A stretch of 8,121 bases of DNA from an uncultured Porphyromonadaceae bacterium (GTDB taxonomy: Bacteria; Bacteroidota; Bacteroidia; Bacteroidales; Muribaculaceae): NCBI GenBank assembly GCA_905193395.1, contig CAJJOO010000048.1, forward strand, positions 1 to 8,121, given 5' to 3'. The position numbers and the translations under genes are program-made. Positions within the stretch are counted from its first letter, which is position 1. Every line of letters starts with the position of its first letter. The notes under the pieces are model-generated. The model saw nothing but the letters and a program-made list of their open reading frames with translations, was not told the origin of the DNA and ran no database searches. This document shows, in pieces, positions 1 through 6,611 of the stretch.

Positions 1-74
1 GAGGTGCGCTCGCCAAACGCTATGTACAACAACTTCCCGACTGGGCCTCGACTATCTTTCCGAAATATAGTTAG
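1..74 (+). CDS. 3' end of an unidentified protein-coding gene (partial)
   Basis: Reading in the frame that begins at base 3 gives an open stretch of 23 residues, ending in ...DWASTIFPKYS and a TAG stop at 72-74. The composition (tryptophan, tyrosine, lysine and proline in a sensible mix) looks like a real protein C-terminus. The other two forward frames give less protein-like translations that also stop soon, at about 70 and 87. A convincing intrinsic terminator lies about 40 bases downstream, which supports a gene end here. The piece is too short to assign to a family and I do not recognise it. The 5' part lies outside the window. Confidence 0.55.
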   Translation, partial: GALAKRYVQQLPDWASTIFPKYS

Positions 75-111
75 GGTTTGAAATAAGTCCTAAACACCCC
101 CACAATATCGG

Positions 112-143
112 AGCGGCGAGGAGTCCATCTCCCTGCCGCTTTT
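112..143 (+). terminator. Intrinsic (rho-independent) terminator of the upstream gene
   Basis: The arms GCGGC (113-117) and GCCGC (135-139) pair perfectly. The stem continues with a G-U pair (118/134), one A/C mismatch (119/133) and four more pairs, GGAG (120-123) with CTCC (129-132), closing on a five-base loop. A-T (112/140) extends the base, and a run of four T (140-143) follows directly. This is the classic GC stem plus T tract, placed about 40 bases after the TAG at 72-74. Confidence 0.7.
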
Positions 144-159
144 CGCGGACAATTTTAAC

Positions 160-195
160 TTTATTTTTCCATGCGGTGGCAAATTAGTAATTTTG
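160..195 (+). promoter_or_regulatory. Putative Bacteroidota promoter for the phosphotransferase-like gene
   Basis: TAATTTTG at 188-195 matches the Bacteroidota -7 consensus TAnnTTTG exactly. The region where a -33 TTTG-like box would fall (about 160-168) is a T-rich tract, so the -33 match is only approximate. In this promoter class transcription usually starts a few bases after the -7 box, here about 200-202. That coincides with the first possible ATG and bears on which start codon is used. Confidence 0.5.
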
Positions 196-220
196 CAGGA
201 TGAAACGCAATGGAAAACTT

Positions 221-1984
221 ATGAAAACCGGATTCGGCAGGCTCTCGCTATGTCCTTTTCTGACAGTTCTGATTAAATTCCTGCTCTTCGACCTTATCTG
301 GTGTGGCTATACCACCTTCACGCCTTTCTCGTGCTGGCAGACATACGTTACCGCCATTACCATGTCAATGGCGCTGACAATTCCCTATGTCCTGATTCGA
401 AAAGCGGCTGCGGCCATTCCGGTGTGGGTACTACTCGATATATGGTTTATCTGCAATCTGCTGTATTTCCGCACATATCTGTCGGCGATTCCGCTGTCGT
501 CCTACTTTCTGGCGGGCAACCTGTCGGATTTCATGCCGAGTGTTTGGGCTTCGTTCCGCTGGATCGACCTGCTGTTTCCGCTGACTACTATAATCGGCAT
601 GACGGCAATGCTCACCAAAAAACTGCGGCAGAAAATGTCGATTACTTTCAGCAAACGAGTCTTTTTCTCCGTTTTCCTGCTTTTATGCGTTCTGCTTGGC
701 GCGGCCGTATATTCCCGCGGCGGATTCAGGCAGGAATATGGCCGGCTTCAGTTCTCGGCCCACGACTATGCCAGCGGCCCGGCACTATACACGCTTTTCG
801 GAACCGTATACTACGACTATCTGAACGGATATCAGCCACTCACCGAGTCGCAGAAACAGGAAATCAACGACTGGATTGCCCAAACACCCGAACTCTCGCC
901 CATAGACAGCCTCGCCACGCGCGACAACTGCATCGTAATCATTGTCGAGTCGTTCGAAAGTTGGGTCCTCAACCTCAGCGTCGAGAATCAGGAAATCACC
1001 CCCAACCTGAATCGTCTGCTCAAAGAGCCCAACACCCTCTATGCCCCGCATGTCTACACCCAGGTCAACGGCGGCCGCTCAATCGACGCCCAACTGCTGT
1101 TCCTCGCCGGCATGCTGCCGCTGAAAACCGGCTGTTACAGCAGTAATTTCCCGACTAACACCTACCATGCCCTGCCCAAGGCGCTGAAAGAATTCAAGAA
1201 CACCCGCAACTACCTCCTTACGGTCGACAAGACCAAAACCTGGAACCAGGGCACCGTGGCACACGGTTTTGGCATCGACACCATCATTTCCTATCCCGAT
1301 TTCCGGATGACGGAAACGTTCGGCAACCGTACGCGACTTGGCGACCGCGCCTTCTTCACTCAATGTATCGAAAAGATGAGGAACGGCGAGATATGGCGAC
1401 AGGGCGAAAACGCCTTTATCCAGATGGTTACCTATTCCGGCCATTCCCCCTTCAAGATGCCCGAAGAACTTAAATCGGTTCATTTCTCCGACCGGATTCC
1501 CGAAATGATGGCCGACTATATGTCCGTTGCCCACTATACCGACGAAGGCATCGGAAAATTCATCGAATATCTGGAATCGCGACCTGAATATGCCCGCACC
1601 ATGATTGTGATAACAGGCGACCACGAGGGCCTGGCCGACAACCGCAAGGGCCTCTGCACCACCGCCGCCGGCCGGGGCATCGTTTCCGACAAGGAATTCA
1701 CGCCGTTCATTGTGCTGAATTCTCCCGTGCGGATGCACTACACCGGTGTGATGGGACAGGTCGACATATATCCGACCCTGCTCAATCTCCTCGGGTTGGA
1801 AGATTACAGTTGGAAAGGCATCGGCCGCAGCATCCTCGACCGGGCCAAACCCCGCGTTGCCATCAGTCCCAGGACATATCATATCGAGGGCGACACGACA
1901 TCAGTCAGTGAATACGAAATGCGCCGCCTGCGCCTCTCGCCCGCAATCTCCGACCTGCTCATCCGCTTCAACCTGCTGCAATAA
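221..1984 (+). CDS. LTA synthase-like membrane phosphotransferase (alkaline phosphatase/sulfatase superfamily)
   Basis: The protein is 587 residues from the ATG at 221, or 594 from the in-frame ATG at 200. I prefer 221 because the -7 box ends at 195 and would put the transcript start on the first ATG. Numbered from 200, about five hydrophobic segments lie at residues 17-40, 46-66, 73-92, 120-137 and 154-172. A large domain outside the inner membrane follows. Its metal and catalytic motifs fit the family: IIVESFESW (Glu250), NGGRSID (likely nucleophile Ser294), TYSGHSPF (His415) and ITGDHEG (Asp474, His475), then a VDIYPTLLNLLG segment typical of these hydrolases. Family members move phosphoglycerol or phosphoethanolamine groups onto surface glycans or lipids, and Bacteroidota lack classical lipoteichoic acid, so the acceptor is unknown. 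The nucleophile is Ser where Gram-positive LtaS has Thr. A plain phosphatase or sulfatase is less likely given the five-helix anchor. No obvious terminator follows. Confidence 0.8.
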   Translation: MKTGFGRLSLCPFLTVLIKFLLFDLIWCGYTTFTPFSCWQTYVTAITMSMALTIPYVLIRKAAAAIPVWVLLDIWFICNLLYFRTYLSAIPLSSYFLAGNLSDFMPSVWASFRWIDLLFPLTTIIGMTAMLTKKLRQKMSITFSKRVFFSVFLLLCVLLGAAVYSRGGFRQEYGRLQFSAHDYASGPALYTLFGTVYYDYLNGYQPLTESQKQEINDWIAQTPELSPIDSLATRDNCIVIIVESFESWVLNLSVENQEITPNLNRLLKEPNTLYAPHVYTQVNGGRSIDAQLLFLAGMLPLKTGCYSSNFPTNTYHALPKALKEFKNTRNYLLTVDKTKTWNQGTVAHGFGIDTIISYPDFRMTETFGNRTRLGDRAFFTQCIEKMRNGEIWRQGENAFIQMVTYSGHSPFKMPEELKSVHFSDRIPEMMADYMSVAHYTDEGIGKFIEYLESRPEYARTMIVITGDHEGLADNRKGLCTTAAGRGIVSDKEFTPFIVLNSPVRMHYTGVMGQVDIYPTLLNLLGLEDYSWKGIGRSILDRAKPRVAISPRTYHIEGDTTSVSEYEMRRLRLSPAISDLLIRFNLLQ

Positions 1985-2047
1985 GCCGCCAAGCCGACGT
2001 CAGTATCCCACCGACACACCAAAACAATATCGTTCCGCCGCTTGTTT

Positions 2048-2093
2048 AAGTAAATAATCAGGAAGTAAATACTATCTAATAGGATTTACTTCC
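2048..2093 (+). promoter_or_regulatory. Probable AbiEi operator: 33-bp palindrome plus an extra half-site
   Basis: GGAAGTAAAT (2061-2070) and ATTTACTTCC (2084-2093) are perfect 10-bp inverted arms. Inside them, CTAT (2072-2075) pairs with ATAG (2079-2082) around a 3-base centre, so only the pair 2071/2083 is mismatched in the whole 33-bp unit. AAGTAAATA occurs again in direct orientation at 2048-2056, 15 bp from the copy at 2063-2071, giving a third half-site. The right arm covers the likely -33 element of the abiE promoter. AbiEi proteins are known to repress their own operon by binding inverted repeats upstream, so this is the natural operator. A terminator role is less likely: the stem is AT-rich with no T tract after it. 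Confidence 0.7.
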
Positions 2094-2112
2094 GAAAATT
2101 TCACTATCTTTG
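2085..2112 (+). promoter_or_regulatory. abiE operon promoter (-33 and -7 boxes)
   Basis: TATCTTTG at 2105-2112 matches the Bacteroidota -7 consensus TAnnTTTG. TTTAC at 2085-2089 is a plausible -33 box at about the expected spacing, and it lies within the right arm of the palindrome. Transcription would begin around 2117-2119, essentially on the ATG of the antitoxin gene, which implies a leaderless or nearly leaderless mRNA. Confidence 0.65.
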
Positions 2113-2116
2113 CACC

Positions 2117-2752
2117 ATGTATTCACGATTGGTTAAATATGGCAATTTGCCTGTATCCGCAGCGACTCTGGCGCTTGAATTTCCGGATATCAGAAAGTCG
2201 GCACAGAAACTTGGTTTGCTTGAGCGCAACAAAGACATTATCAGGCTCAGGCGAGACCTGTACGTATGTTCTGAAAAGATCAGCGGAAAGGTCCTGTCTC
2301 TTGAACTTATTGCCAACCGCTTGCTTAACCCATCGTATGTATCAATGTCCACGGCTCTAAGATATTACGGCTTGATTCCGGAATCTGTTTATCTGATTCA
2401 ATCCGTGACTATAAAGGAATCCCGCGAGTATGAAACTCCTGTCGGGAGATTCGTCTTCACACATATCAAAAGAGATGCCTTCAATATCGGCATCAATAAT
2501 ATTGAGGGAAACGGCTATTCTTTTCTGATAGCCTCACCCGAAAAGGCCCTCTGCGACCTGATTGCCAATACACCGTCGCTCCAGTTGCGATACCGAAAGG
2601 ACGCATTGCTATATCTCGAAAGGGATATCCGCCTGGACATGGACACTTTCTTCAGATTCAACCCCGATATATTCCGGCAATATATCGCCGTCGGAGGAAA
2701 GAAAGCGACATCAGTAAATACAATTCTAACTCTACTTACAAAAAATGGATAA
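2117..2752 (+). CDS. abiEi: AbiEi family antitoxin / autorepressor of a type IV toxin-antitoxin system
   Basis: This 211-residue protein has the usual length and layout of AbiEi antitoxins. Residues 1-55 look like an N-terminal winged helix-turn-helix (KYGNLPVSAATLA..., then RNKDIIRLRRDLYV). The family-typical segments NPSYVSMSTALRYYGLIPE (about 71-89) and ASPEKALCDLI (about 139-149) follow. In characterised AbiE systems this protein represses the operon and neutralises the toxin without forming a stable complex with it (type IV). The ATG at 2117 is chosen because the protein starts at the expected N-terminus and the -7 box is only 4 bases upstream. Its stop codon lies inside the next gene (8-bp overlap), indicating translational coupling. 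G+C is clearly below that of the flanking genes (24 of 60 bases on the line starting at 2341), suggesting horizontal acquisition. Confidence 0.88.
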   Translation: MYSRLVKYGNLPVSAATLALEFPDIRKSAQKLGLLERNKDIIRLRRDLYVCSEKISGKVLSLELIANRLLNPSYVSMSTALRYYGLIPESVYLIQSVTIKESREYETPVGRFVFTHIKRDAFNIGINNIEGNGYSFLIASPEKALCDLIANTPSLQLRYRKDALLYLERDIRLDMDTFFRFNPDIFRQYIAVGGKKATSVNTILTLLTKNG

Positions 2753-3572
2753 CGGAATTTTCGACAGAATGATGGCCGCCTACGACCTGAGCGACACCAC
2801 CAGACAACGCAATGCCATATTCGAGGTCAACCAACAGATTCTCCTCGCCGGCCTCTATAACGGCGGGTTCTTCGATAAGGCTGCTTTTTATGGTGGCACC
2901 TGCCTCCGTATATTCCATGGATTGAAGAGGTTTTCAGAAGATCTGGACTTCTCACTGCTGGCAGCAAATGTGAATTTTGATTTTACCAGATACTTCCGGC
3001 CCATCATTGACACTTTCGCCATGGTTGGCCGCAGTGTCGATATCACAAAGAAAGACAAGAAATCTTTCGGAAAGGTGGAATCCGCCTTCCTGAAAGACAA
3101 TACGGATGTCTATGACGTGTCGTTTCAGACCGACAGATCAATCAAGATAAAGATTGAAGTTGACACACAGCCGCCATTGAAATTTCAGACCGAGCAGAAA
3201 CTTCTGCTTCAACCTCAGGCATTTCTGACAAGATGTTTCACATTGCCCGATTTATACGCCGGCAAGATGCACGCACTTGTATACAGGGCATGGAAAAATC
3301 GTGTCAAGGGCCGGGACTGGTATGACTTTTTGTGGTACGTCAGCAACAATGTGCCGCTCGATTTCAATCATCTGGCCGAACGTGCGCGCGAATTCAACGG
3401 CGAGGAAATCGACCGCGAATCCTTCATAACGAAATTGAAAGAACGTCTTGCGACGGCCGATATAAACCAGGTAAAAAGTGATGTCCTGCCGTTTATCCGC
3501 AACCCTAAGGAACTAGACCTCTGGTCCAACGACTTTTTTCTGCAAGTCGCCGACATGATAAGGTTCCTGTAA
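2745..3572 (+). CDS. abiEii: AbiEii/AbiGii family nucleotidyltransferase toxin
   Basis: The 275-residue protein carries the marks of the AbiEii toxin family (DNA polymerase beta-like nucleotidyltransferases). These are YGGTCLR (residues 49-55), then KRFSEDLDFSL (61-71) with the D-x-D metal-binding pair Asp66/Asp68, then IKIKIEVD (133-140) with a likely third acidic residue at Asp140, then LYAGKMHAL (170-178) and the C-terminal GRDWYDFLWY (189-198). All look intact, so the enzyme should be active. AbiEii-type toxins use nucleotides to modify RNA targets; related toxins such as MenT act on tRNA. They arrest growth and can abort phage infection. The gene starts within the end of the antitoxin gene (ATGGATAA shared), with an A-rich stretch in place of a Shine-Dalgarno. 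Like its partner it is lower in G+C (26 of 60 on the line starting at 2941). The exact target is unknown. Confidence 0.9.
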   Translation: MDNGIFDRMMAAYDLSDTTRQRNAIFEVNQQILLAGLYNGGFFDKAAFYGGTCLRIFHGLKRFSEDLDFSLLAANVNFDFTRYFRPIIDTFAMVGRSVDITKKDKKSFGKVESAFLKDNTDVYDVSFQTDRSIKIKIEVDTQPPLKFQTEQKLLLQPQAFLTRCFTLPDLYAGKMHALVYRAWKNRVKGRDWYDFLWYVSNNVPLDFNHLAERAREFNGEEIDRESFITKLKERLATADINQVKSDVLPFIRNPKELDLWSNDFFLQVADMIRFL

Positions 3573-3643
3573 CTTGAAATTCATAACTTCCGTCATCCTC
3601 ACTTTAGCCCTTGACTGCGGCTGCGCGGTTTGCTGTTTTTTTG

Positions 3644-3651
3644 TAACTTTG
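3644..3651 (+). promoter_or_regulatory. Putative -7 box of the calcium ATPase promoter
   Basis: TAACTTTG matches TAnnTTTG and lies 29 bases before the ATG at 3681, giving an expected leader of about 23-25 bases. No good -33 box stands at the usual distance; a TTTG at 3629-3632 is too close. This is therefore a weaker call than the sdh promoter. Confidence 0.45.
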
Positions 3652-3680
3652 GGGCCTGAATTTTCAAGAAAAAGCGACCC

Positions 3681-6440
3681 ATGGCTTCTAAACAACCACA
3701 TAACATGACATCTACTTCCATCCGCAAGGGTCTCACTGCCGATCAGGTGGCTGAAAGCCGCCGGCTGCACGGCGCCAACCTGCTGACTCCGCCGCGGCGC
3801 ACGCCCTGGTGGCGACTCTTTCTTGACAAATTCCGCGACCCGCTGATAATCATCCTCATGGTAGCCGGACTGCTTTCGGTGGCCATCGCCTGCTACGAAT
3901 ACTGGGGGCTGGGCCTCTCGGCCGAAGTGTTCTTCGAGCCGGCCGGCATTTTCGTGGCCATACTGCTGGCCACGGGCCTTGCATTCTATTTCGAAATGAA
4001 AGCCGAAGGCGAATTCTCGCTCCTGAACCGCGTGAACGATGACGAGCCGGTACAGGTGGTCCGTGAAGGCAACACCACCACTGTGCCGCGGCGCGACGTG
4101 GTGGTCGGCGACATCGTGATTCTCAACACCGGCGACGAGATTCCCGCCGACGGCCGTCTTCTGGAAGCCGTGTCCATGAACGTTGACGAATCCACCCTCA
4201 CAGGCGAACCGGTCACCTCCAAATCGGCCGACCCCGCGCAGGCCGACGCCGAGGCCACATATCCCTCAGACGCCGTGATGCGCGGCACCTCCGTCGTCGA
4301 GGGCCACGGCATCATGGAAGTGACTGCCGTAGGCGACGCCACCGAGGCCGGACGCATTTTCGCCTCGTTGTCCGCCACAGGCCGCGGCTCCGACGCCGTG
4401 CGCGATGCCGTGCGAACGCCCCTCGACATCCAGTTGGCGCGTCTGAGCCGCGTCATCACCATAATCAGTTACATCGTGGCCGTGACGATTATCGCCGGCC
4501 GCGTACTGATGTTCACCCTCACCTATGATTTCCAGTGGATTCCCTTCCTCGCCTACCTGCTGCAATCAGTGATGATTGCCGTCACGCTGATTGTGGTTTC
4601 CGTGCCCGAGGGCCTGCCTATGGCGGTCACCCTGGCACTGGCCTACTCGATGCGCCGCATGCTGCGCACCAACAACCTGGTACGCAAGATGCACGCCTGC
4701 GAGACCATGGGAGCAACAACCGTCATATGCACCGACAAGACCGGCACTCTCACCCAGAACCGCATGCAGGTGGCCCACACCGACTTCTTCGGCAACCCGT
4801 CCGACGCCGTCGTGGCCGACGCCCTGGCGCTGAACTCCACCGCCGACCTCGATTTCTCGGCCGCGGAGCCAAAGGTGCTGGGCAATCCCACCGAAGGTGC
4901 CCTGCTGCTGTGGCTCAACAGCCGCGGTATCGACTACCGCACGCTGCGCCGCTCGGTCACCGTCACCGCCGAACTGCCATTCTCCACCGAGCGCAAATAC
5001 ATGGCCACCGCCGTGCGCGATGCCCAGGGCAACGAATTCCTCTACATCAAGGGCGCTCCGGAAATCGTCTTCGGCCTCTGCTCCGACACCGCCGGTGTGA
5101 GCCGCGCGGAAATCGACGCCCTGCTGCTAGGCTACCAGAACCGGGCCATGCGCACCCTGGGCTTTGCCTGGGCGCGACTCGAACCGGGCAGCAACCCCCT
5201 GGCCGGCGGACGCCCGTCGGCCCCCGGAATCACCTTCCTGGGAGTCACCGCCATTTCCGACCCCGTGCGCCCCGACGTCCCCGCGGCCGTCCGCGAGGTA
5301 CTCGACGCCGGAATCGGGGTGAAGATAGTCACCGGCGACACACCCGCCACGGCCCGCGAGATAGGCCGCCGCATCGGCCTGTGGGACGACGCCGCCGACA
5401 CCGCCGACGCCATCATCACCGGCCCGCAGTTCGCCGCACTTTCCGACGACGAACTGCTGCGCCGTGTCCGCGGCATCAAAATCATTGCCCGCGCACGCCC
5501 CATGGACAAAAAACGCCTTGTCGAGGCACTCCAGGACCTGGGCGAGGTGGTGGCCGTCACCGGCGACGGCACAAACGACGCCCCCGCGCTGAAAGCCGCC
5601 CAGGTGGGCCTCTCGATGGGTTCCGGCACCTCCGTGGCCAAGGAGGCATCCGACATCACCATCATCGACGATTCCTTCTCGTCCATCGGCCGCGCCGTGA
5701 TGTGGGGCCGCTCGCTCTACCGCAACATCCAGCGCTTCCTGCTGTTCCAGCTCACCGTCAACGTCACCGCCAGCCTCCTGGTGCTATGCGGCGCCTTCAT
5801 GGGCACCGAATCGCCCCTTACGGTCACCCAGATGCTGTGGATCAACCTCATCATGGACACCTTCGCCGCCATGGCCCTGGCCTCGCTGCCCCCGGAGCGC
5901 AGCGTGATGAAGGACCGGCCCCGCAACCGCCGCGACTTCATTCTCACCCCCATGATGGACCACAACATCATCGGCGTGGGCGGATTCTTCTTCCTGATGC
6001 TGATGTTCTTCCTGCTGGTATTCAAGCACTGCCACATCGACGCTCTTGCCGACTTGCTCCACGTGGACTACGGTTCCCTCTTCGCCCCGATGCTGACGGC
6101 CGCTTTCTGGACCGGCGGCCACGTCGACGCCTACGAACTGACCCTGCTGTTCACCATTTTTGTGATGACCCACTTCTTCTACCTGTTTAACGCCCGTGCC
6201 TTCGAGACGGGCCGCAGCGCCTTGCACCTGCGCGGCTGCGGCGGCCTGCTGCTGATTGCAGCCCTGATTCTCATAGGCCAGGTGGGCATGGTCGAGGTCC
6301 CCGGCGTCCAGCGCTTCTTCAACGTCACCGGACTCAGCGCCGCCGACTGGGGCGTGATTGTCGTAGGCTCGTCATTTGTGCTGTGGGTGCGCGAAGCCCA
6401 CAACGCCTGCCGGCGACTCTTCGCCCGCCACACCCGCTGA
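3681..6440 (+). CDS. PMCA-type calcium-translocating P-type ATPase
   Basis: This full-length 919-residue P-type (P2) ATPase pumps Ca2+ out of the cytoplasm using ATP. The cation-ATPase N-terminal region is at about 13-70. The actuator loop TGEP is at 174-177 and the M4 ion-binding motif VPEGLP at 308-313 (Glu310). The phosphorylation motif DKTGT is at 352-356 (Asp352), KGAP of the nucleotide domain at 457-460, TGD at 551-553 and the hinge TGDGTNDAPAL at 627-637. M5 has QLTVN (Asn694) and M6 has NLIMD (Asn722, Asp726), the ligand set of the single calcium site in PMCA pumps. Six C-terminal helices follow M4 and no calmodulin-binding tail is present. The ATG at 3681 is used; an ATG at 3705 is possible. 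The gene is GC-rich (41 of 60 on the line at 5281), in sharp contrast to the operon before it. Mn2+ transport cannot be excluded. Confidence 0.92.
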   Translation: MASKQPHNMTSTSIRKGLTADQVAESRRLHGANLLTPPRRTPWWRLFLDKFRDPLIIILMVAGLLSVAIACYEYWGLGLSAEVFFEPAGIFVAILLATGLAFYFEMKAEGEFSLLNRVNDDEPVQVVREGNTTTVPRRDVVVGDIVILNTGDEIPADGRLLEAVSMNVDESTLTGEPVTSKSADPAQADAEATYPSDAVMRGTSVVEGHGIMEVTAVGDATEAGRIFASLSATGRGSDAVRDAVRTPLDIQLARLSRVITIISYIVAVTIIAGRVLMFTLTYDFQWIPFLAYLLQSVMIAVTLIVVSVPEGLPMAVTLALAYSMRRMLRTNNLVRKMHACETMGATTVICTDKTGTLTQNRMQVAHTDFFGNPSDAVVADALALNSTADLDFSAAEPKVLGNPTEGALLLWLNSRGIDYRTLRRSVTVTAELPFSTERKYMATAVRDAQGNEFLYIKGAPEIVFGLCSDTAGVSRAEIDALLLGYQNRAMRTLGFAWARLEPGSNPLAGGRPSAPGITFLGVTAISDPVRPDVPAAVREVLDAGIGVKIVTGDTPATAREIGRRIGLWDDAADTADAIITGPQFAALSDDELLRRVRGIKIIARARPMDKKRLVEALQDLGEVVAVTGDGTNDAPALKAAQVGLSMGSGTSVAKEASDITIIDDSFSSIGRAVMWGRSLYRNIQRFLLFQLTVNVTASLLVLCGAFMGTESPLTVTQMLWINLIMDTFAAMALASLPPERSVMKDRPRNRRDFILTPMMDHNIIGVGGFFFLMLMFFLLVFKHCHIDALADLLHVDYGSLFAPMLTAAFWTGGHVDAYELTLLFTIFVMTHFFYLFNARAFETGRSALHLRGCGGLLLIAALILIGQVGMVEVPGVQRFFNVTGLSAADWGVIVVGSSFVLWVREAHNACRRLFARHTR

Positions 6441-6483
6441 CCGGCCTGAACCCACCTGTTAGAAAGTACCTGCGAAAGCCTTT

Positions 6484-6503
6484 TTAAAGAATTTTTTCTT
6501 TAA
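6484..6503. repeat. AT-rich 8-bp inverted repeat just upstream of the sdh promoter
   Basis: TTAAAGAA (6484-6491) and TTCTTTAA (6496-6503) are perfect inverted arms with a four-T centre. The unit ends 3 bases before the -33 box of the sdh/frd promoter and starts about 44 bases after the stop of the ATPase gene. It could be a regulator site or an AT-rich end signal for the ATPase transcript; the sequence alone does not decide. Confidence 0.4.
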
Positions 6504-6506
6504 TTC

Positions 6507-6537
6507 TTGGCATAAACGGCTTTTTGTGTTAATTTTG
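6507..6537 (+). promoter_or_regulatory. Promoter of the sdh/frd operon
   Basis: TTG at 6507-6509 and TAATTTTG at 6530-6537 are separated by 20 bases, a textbook Bacteroidota -33/-7 arrangement. Transcription is expected to start at about 6542-6544, leaving a leader of about 70 bases before the ATG at 6612. The leader can fold: GCGG (6547-6550) with CCGC (6553-6556), or alternatively GTCC (6551-6554) with GGAC (6566-6569). It also holds ATTTCAAA twice (6571-6578 and 6581-6588). Confidence 0.7.
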
Positions 6538-6611
6538 CACGTGATTGCGGGTCCGCGACCTGCCAGGACGATTTCAAATCATTTCAAAATACTAACTAAA
6601 TCAATCATCTT

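Noticed and set aside
301..1146. 281-codon forward frame inside the same gene
   Set aside because: Its translation is rich in Arg, His and Pro and lacks domain features; the main frame carries membrane helices and catalytic motifs.
1079..1882. 267-codon open frame on the - strand inside the phosphotransferase-like gene
   Set aside because: It is an antisense shadow of a well-supported gene, with no recognisable motifs and no start signals.
1985..2060. Terminator after the phosphotransferase-like gene
   Set aside because: No stem with a following T tract could be found in this gap.
2088..3592. ACTTCCG at both sides of the abiE operon (2088-2094 and 3586-3592) as a target-site duplication
   Set aside because: It is only 7 bp, and the left copy is part of the operator palindrome, so it is more simply explained without insertion.
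3613..3642. Possible terminator after the toxin gene (GC-rich stretch followed by seven T)
   Set aside because: Only a 3-bp stem (GCG/CGC) can be drawn before the T tract, and the tract is not adjacent to it. The T run also leads straight into a promoter-like box.
4535..6190. Long open frame (551 codons) overlapping the calcium ATPase in another forward frame
   Set aside because: Its translation is dominated by Arg, Pro, His and Gly, as expected for a shifted frame in a GC-rich gene. The overlapping frame has every P-type ATPase motif.
3653..6450. GGCCTGAA present both before (3653-3660) and after (6443-6450) the ATPase gene
   Set aside because: Eight bases are expected by chance in GC-rich DNA of this length, and nothing else suggests the gene is a mobile unit.
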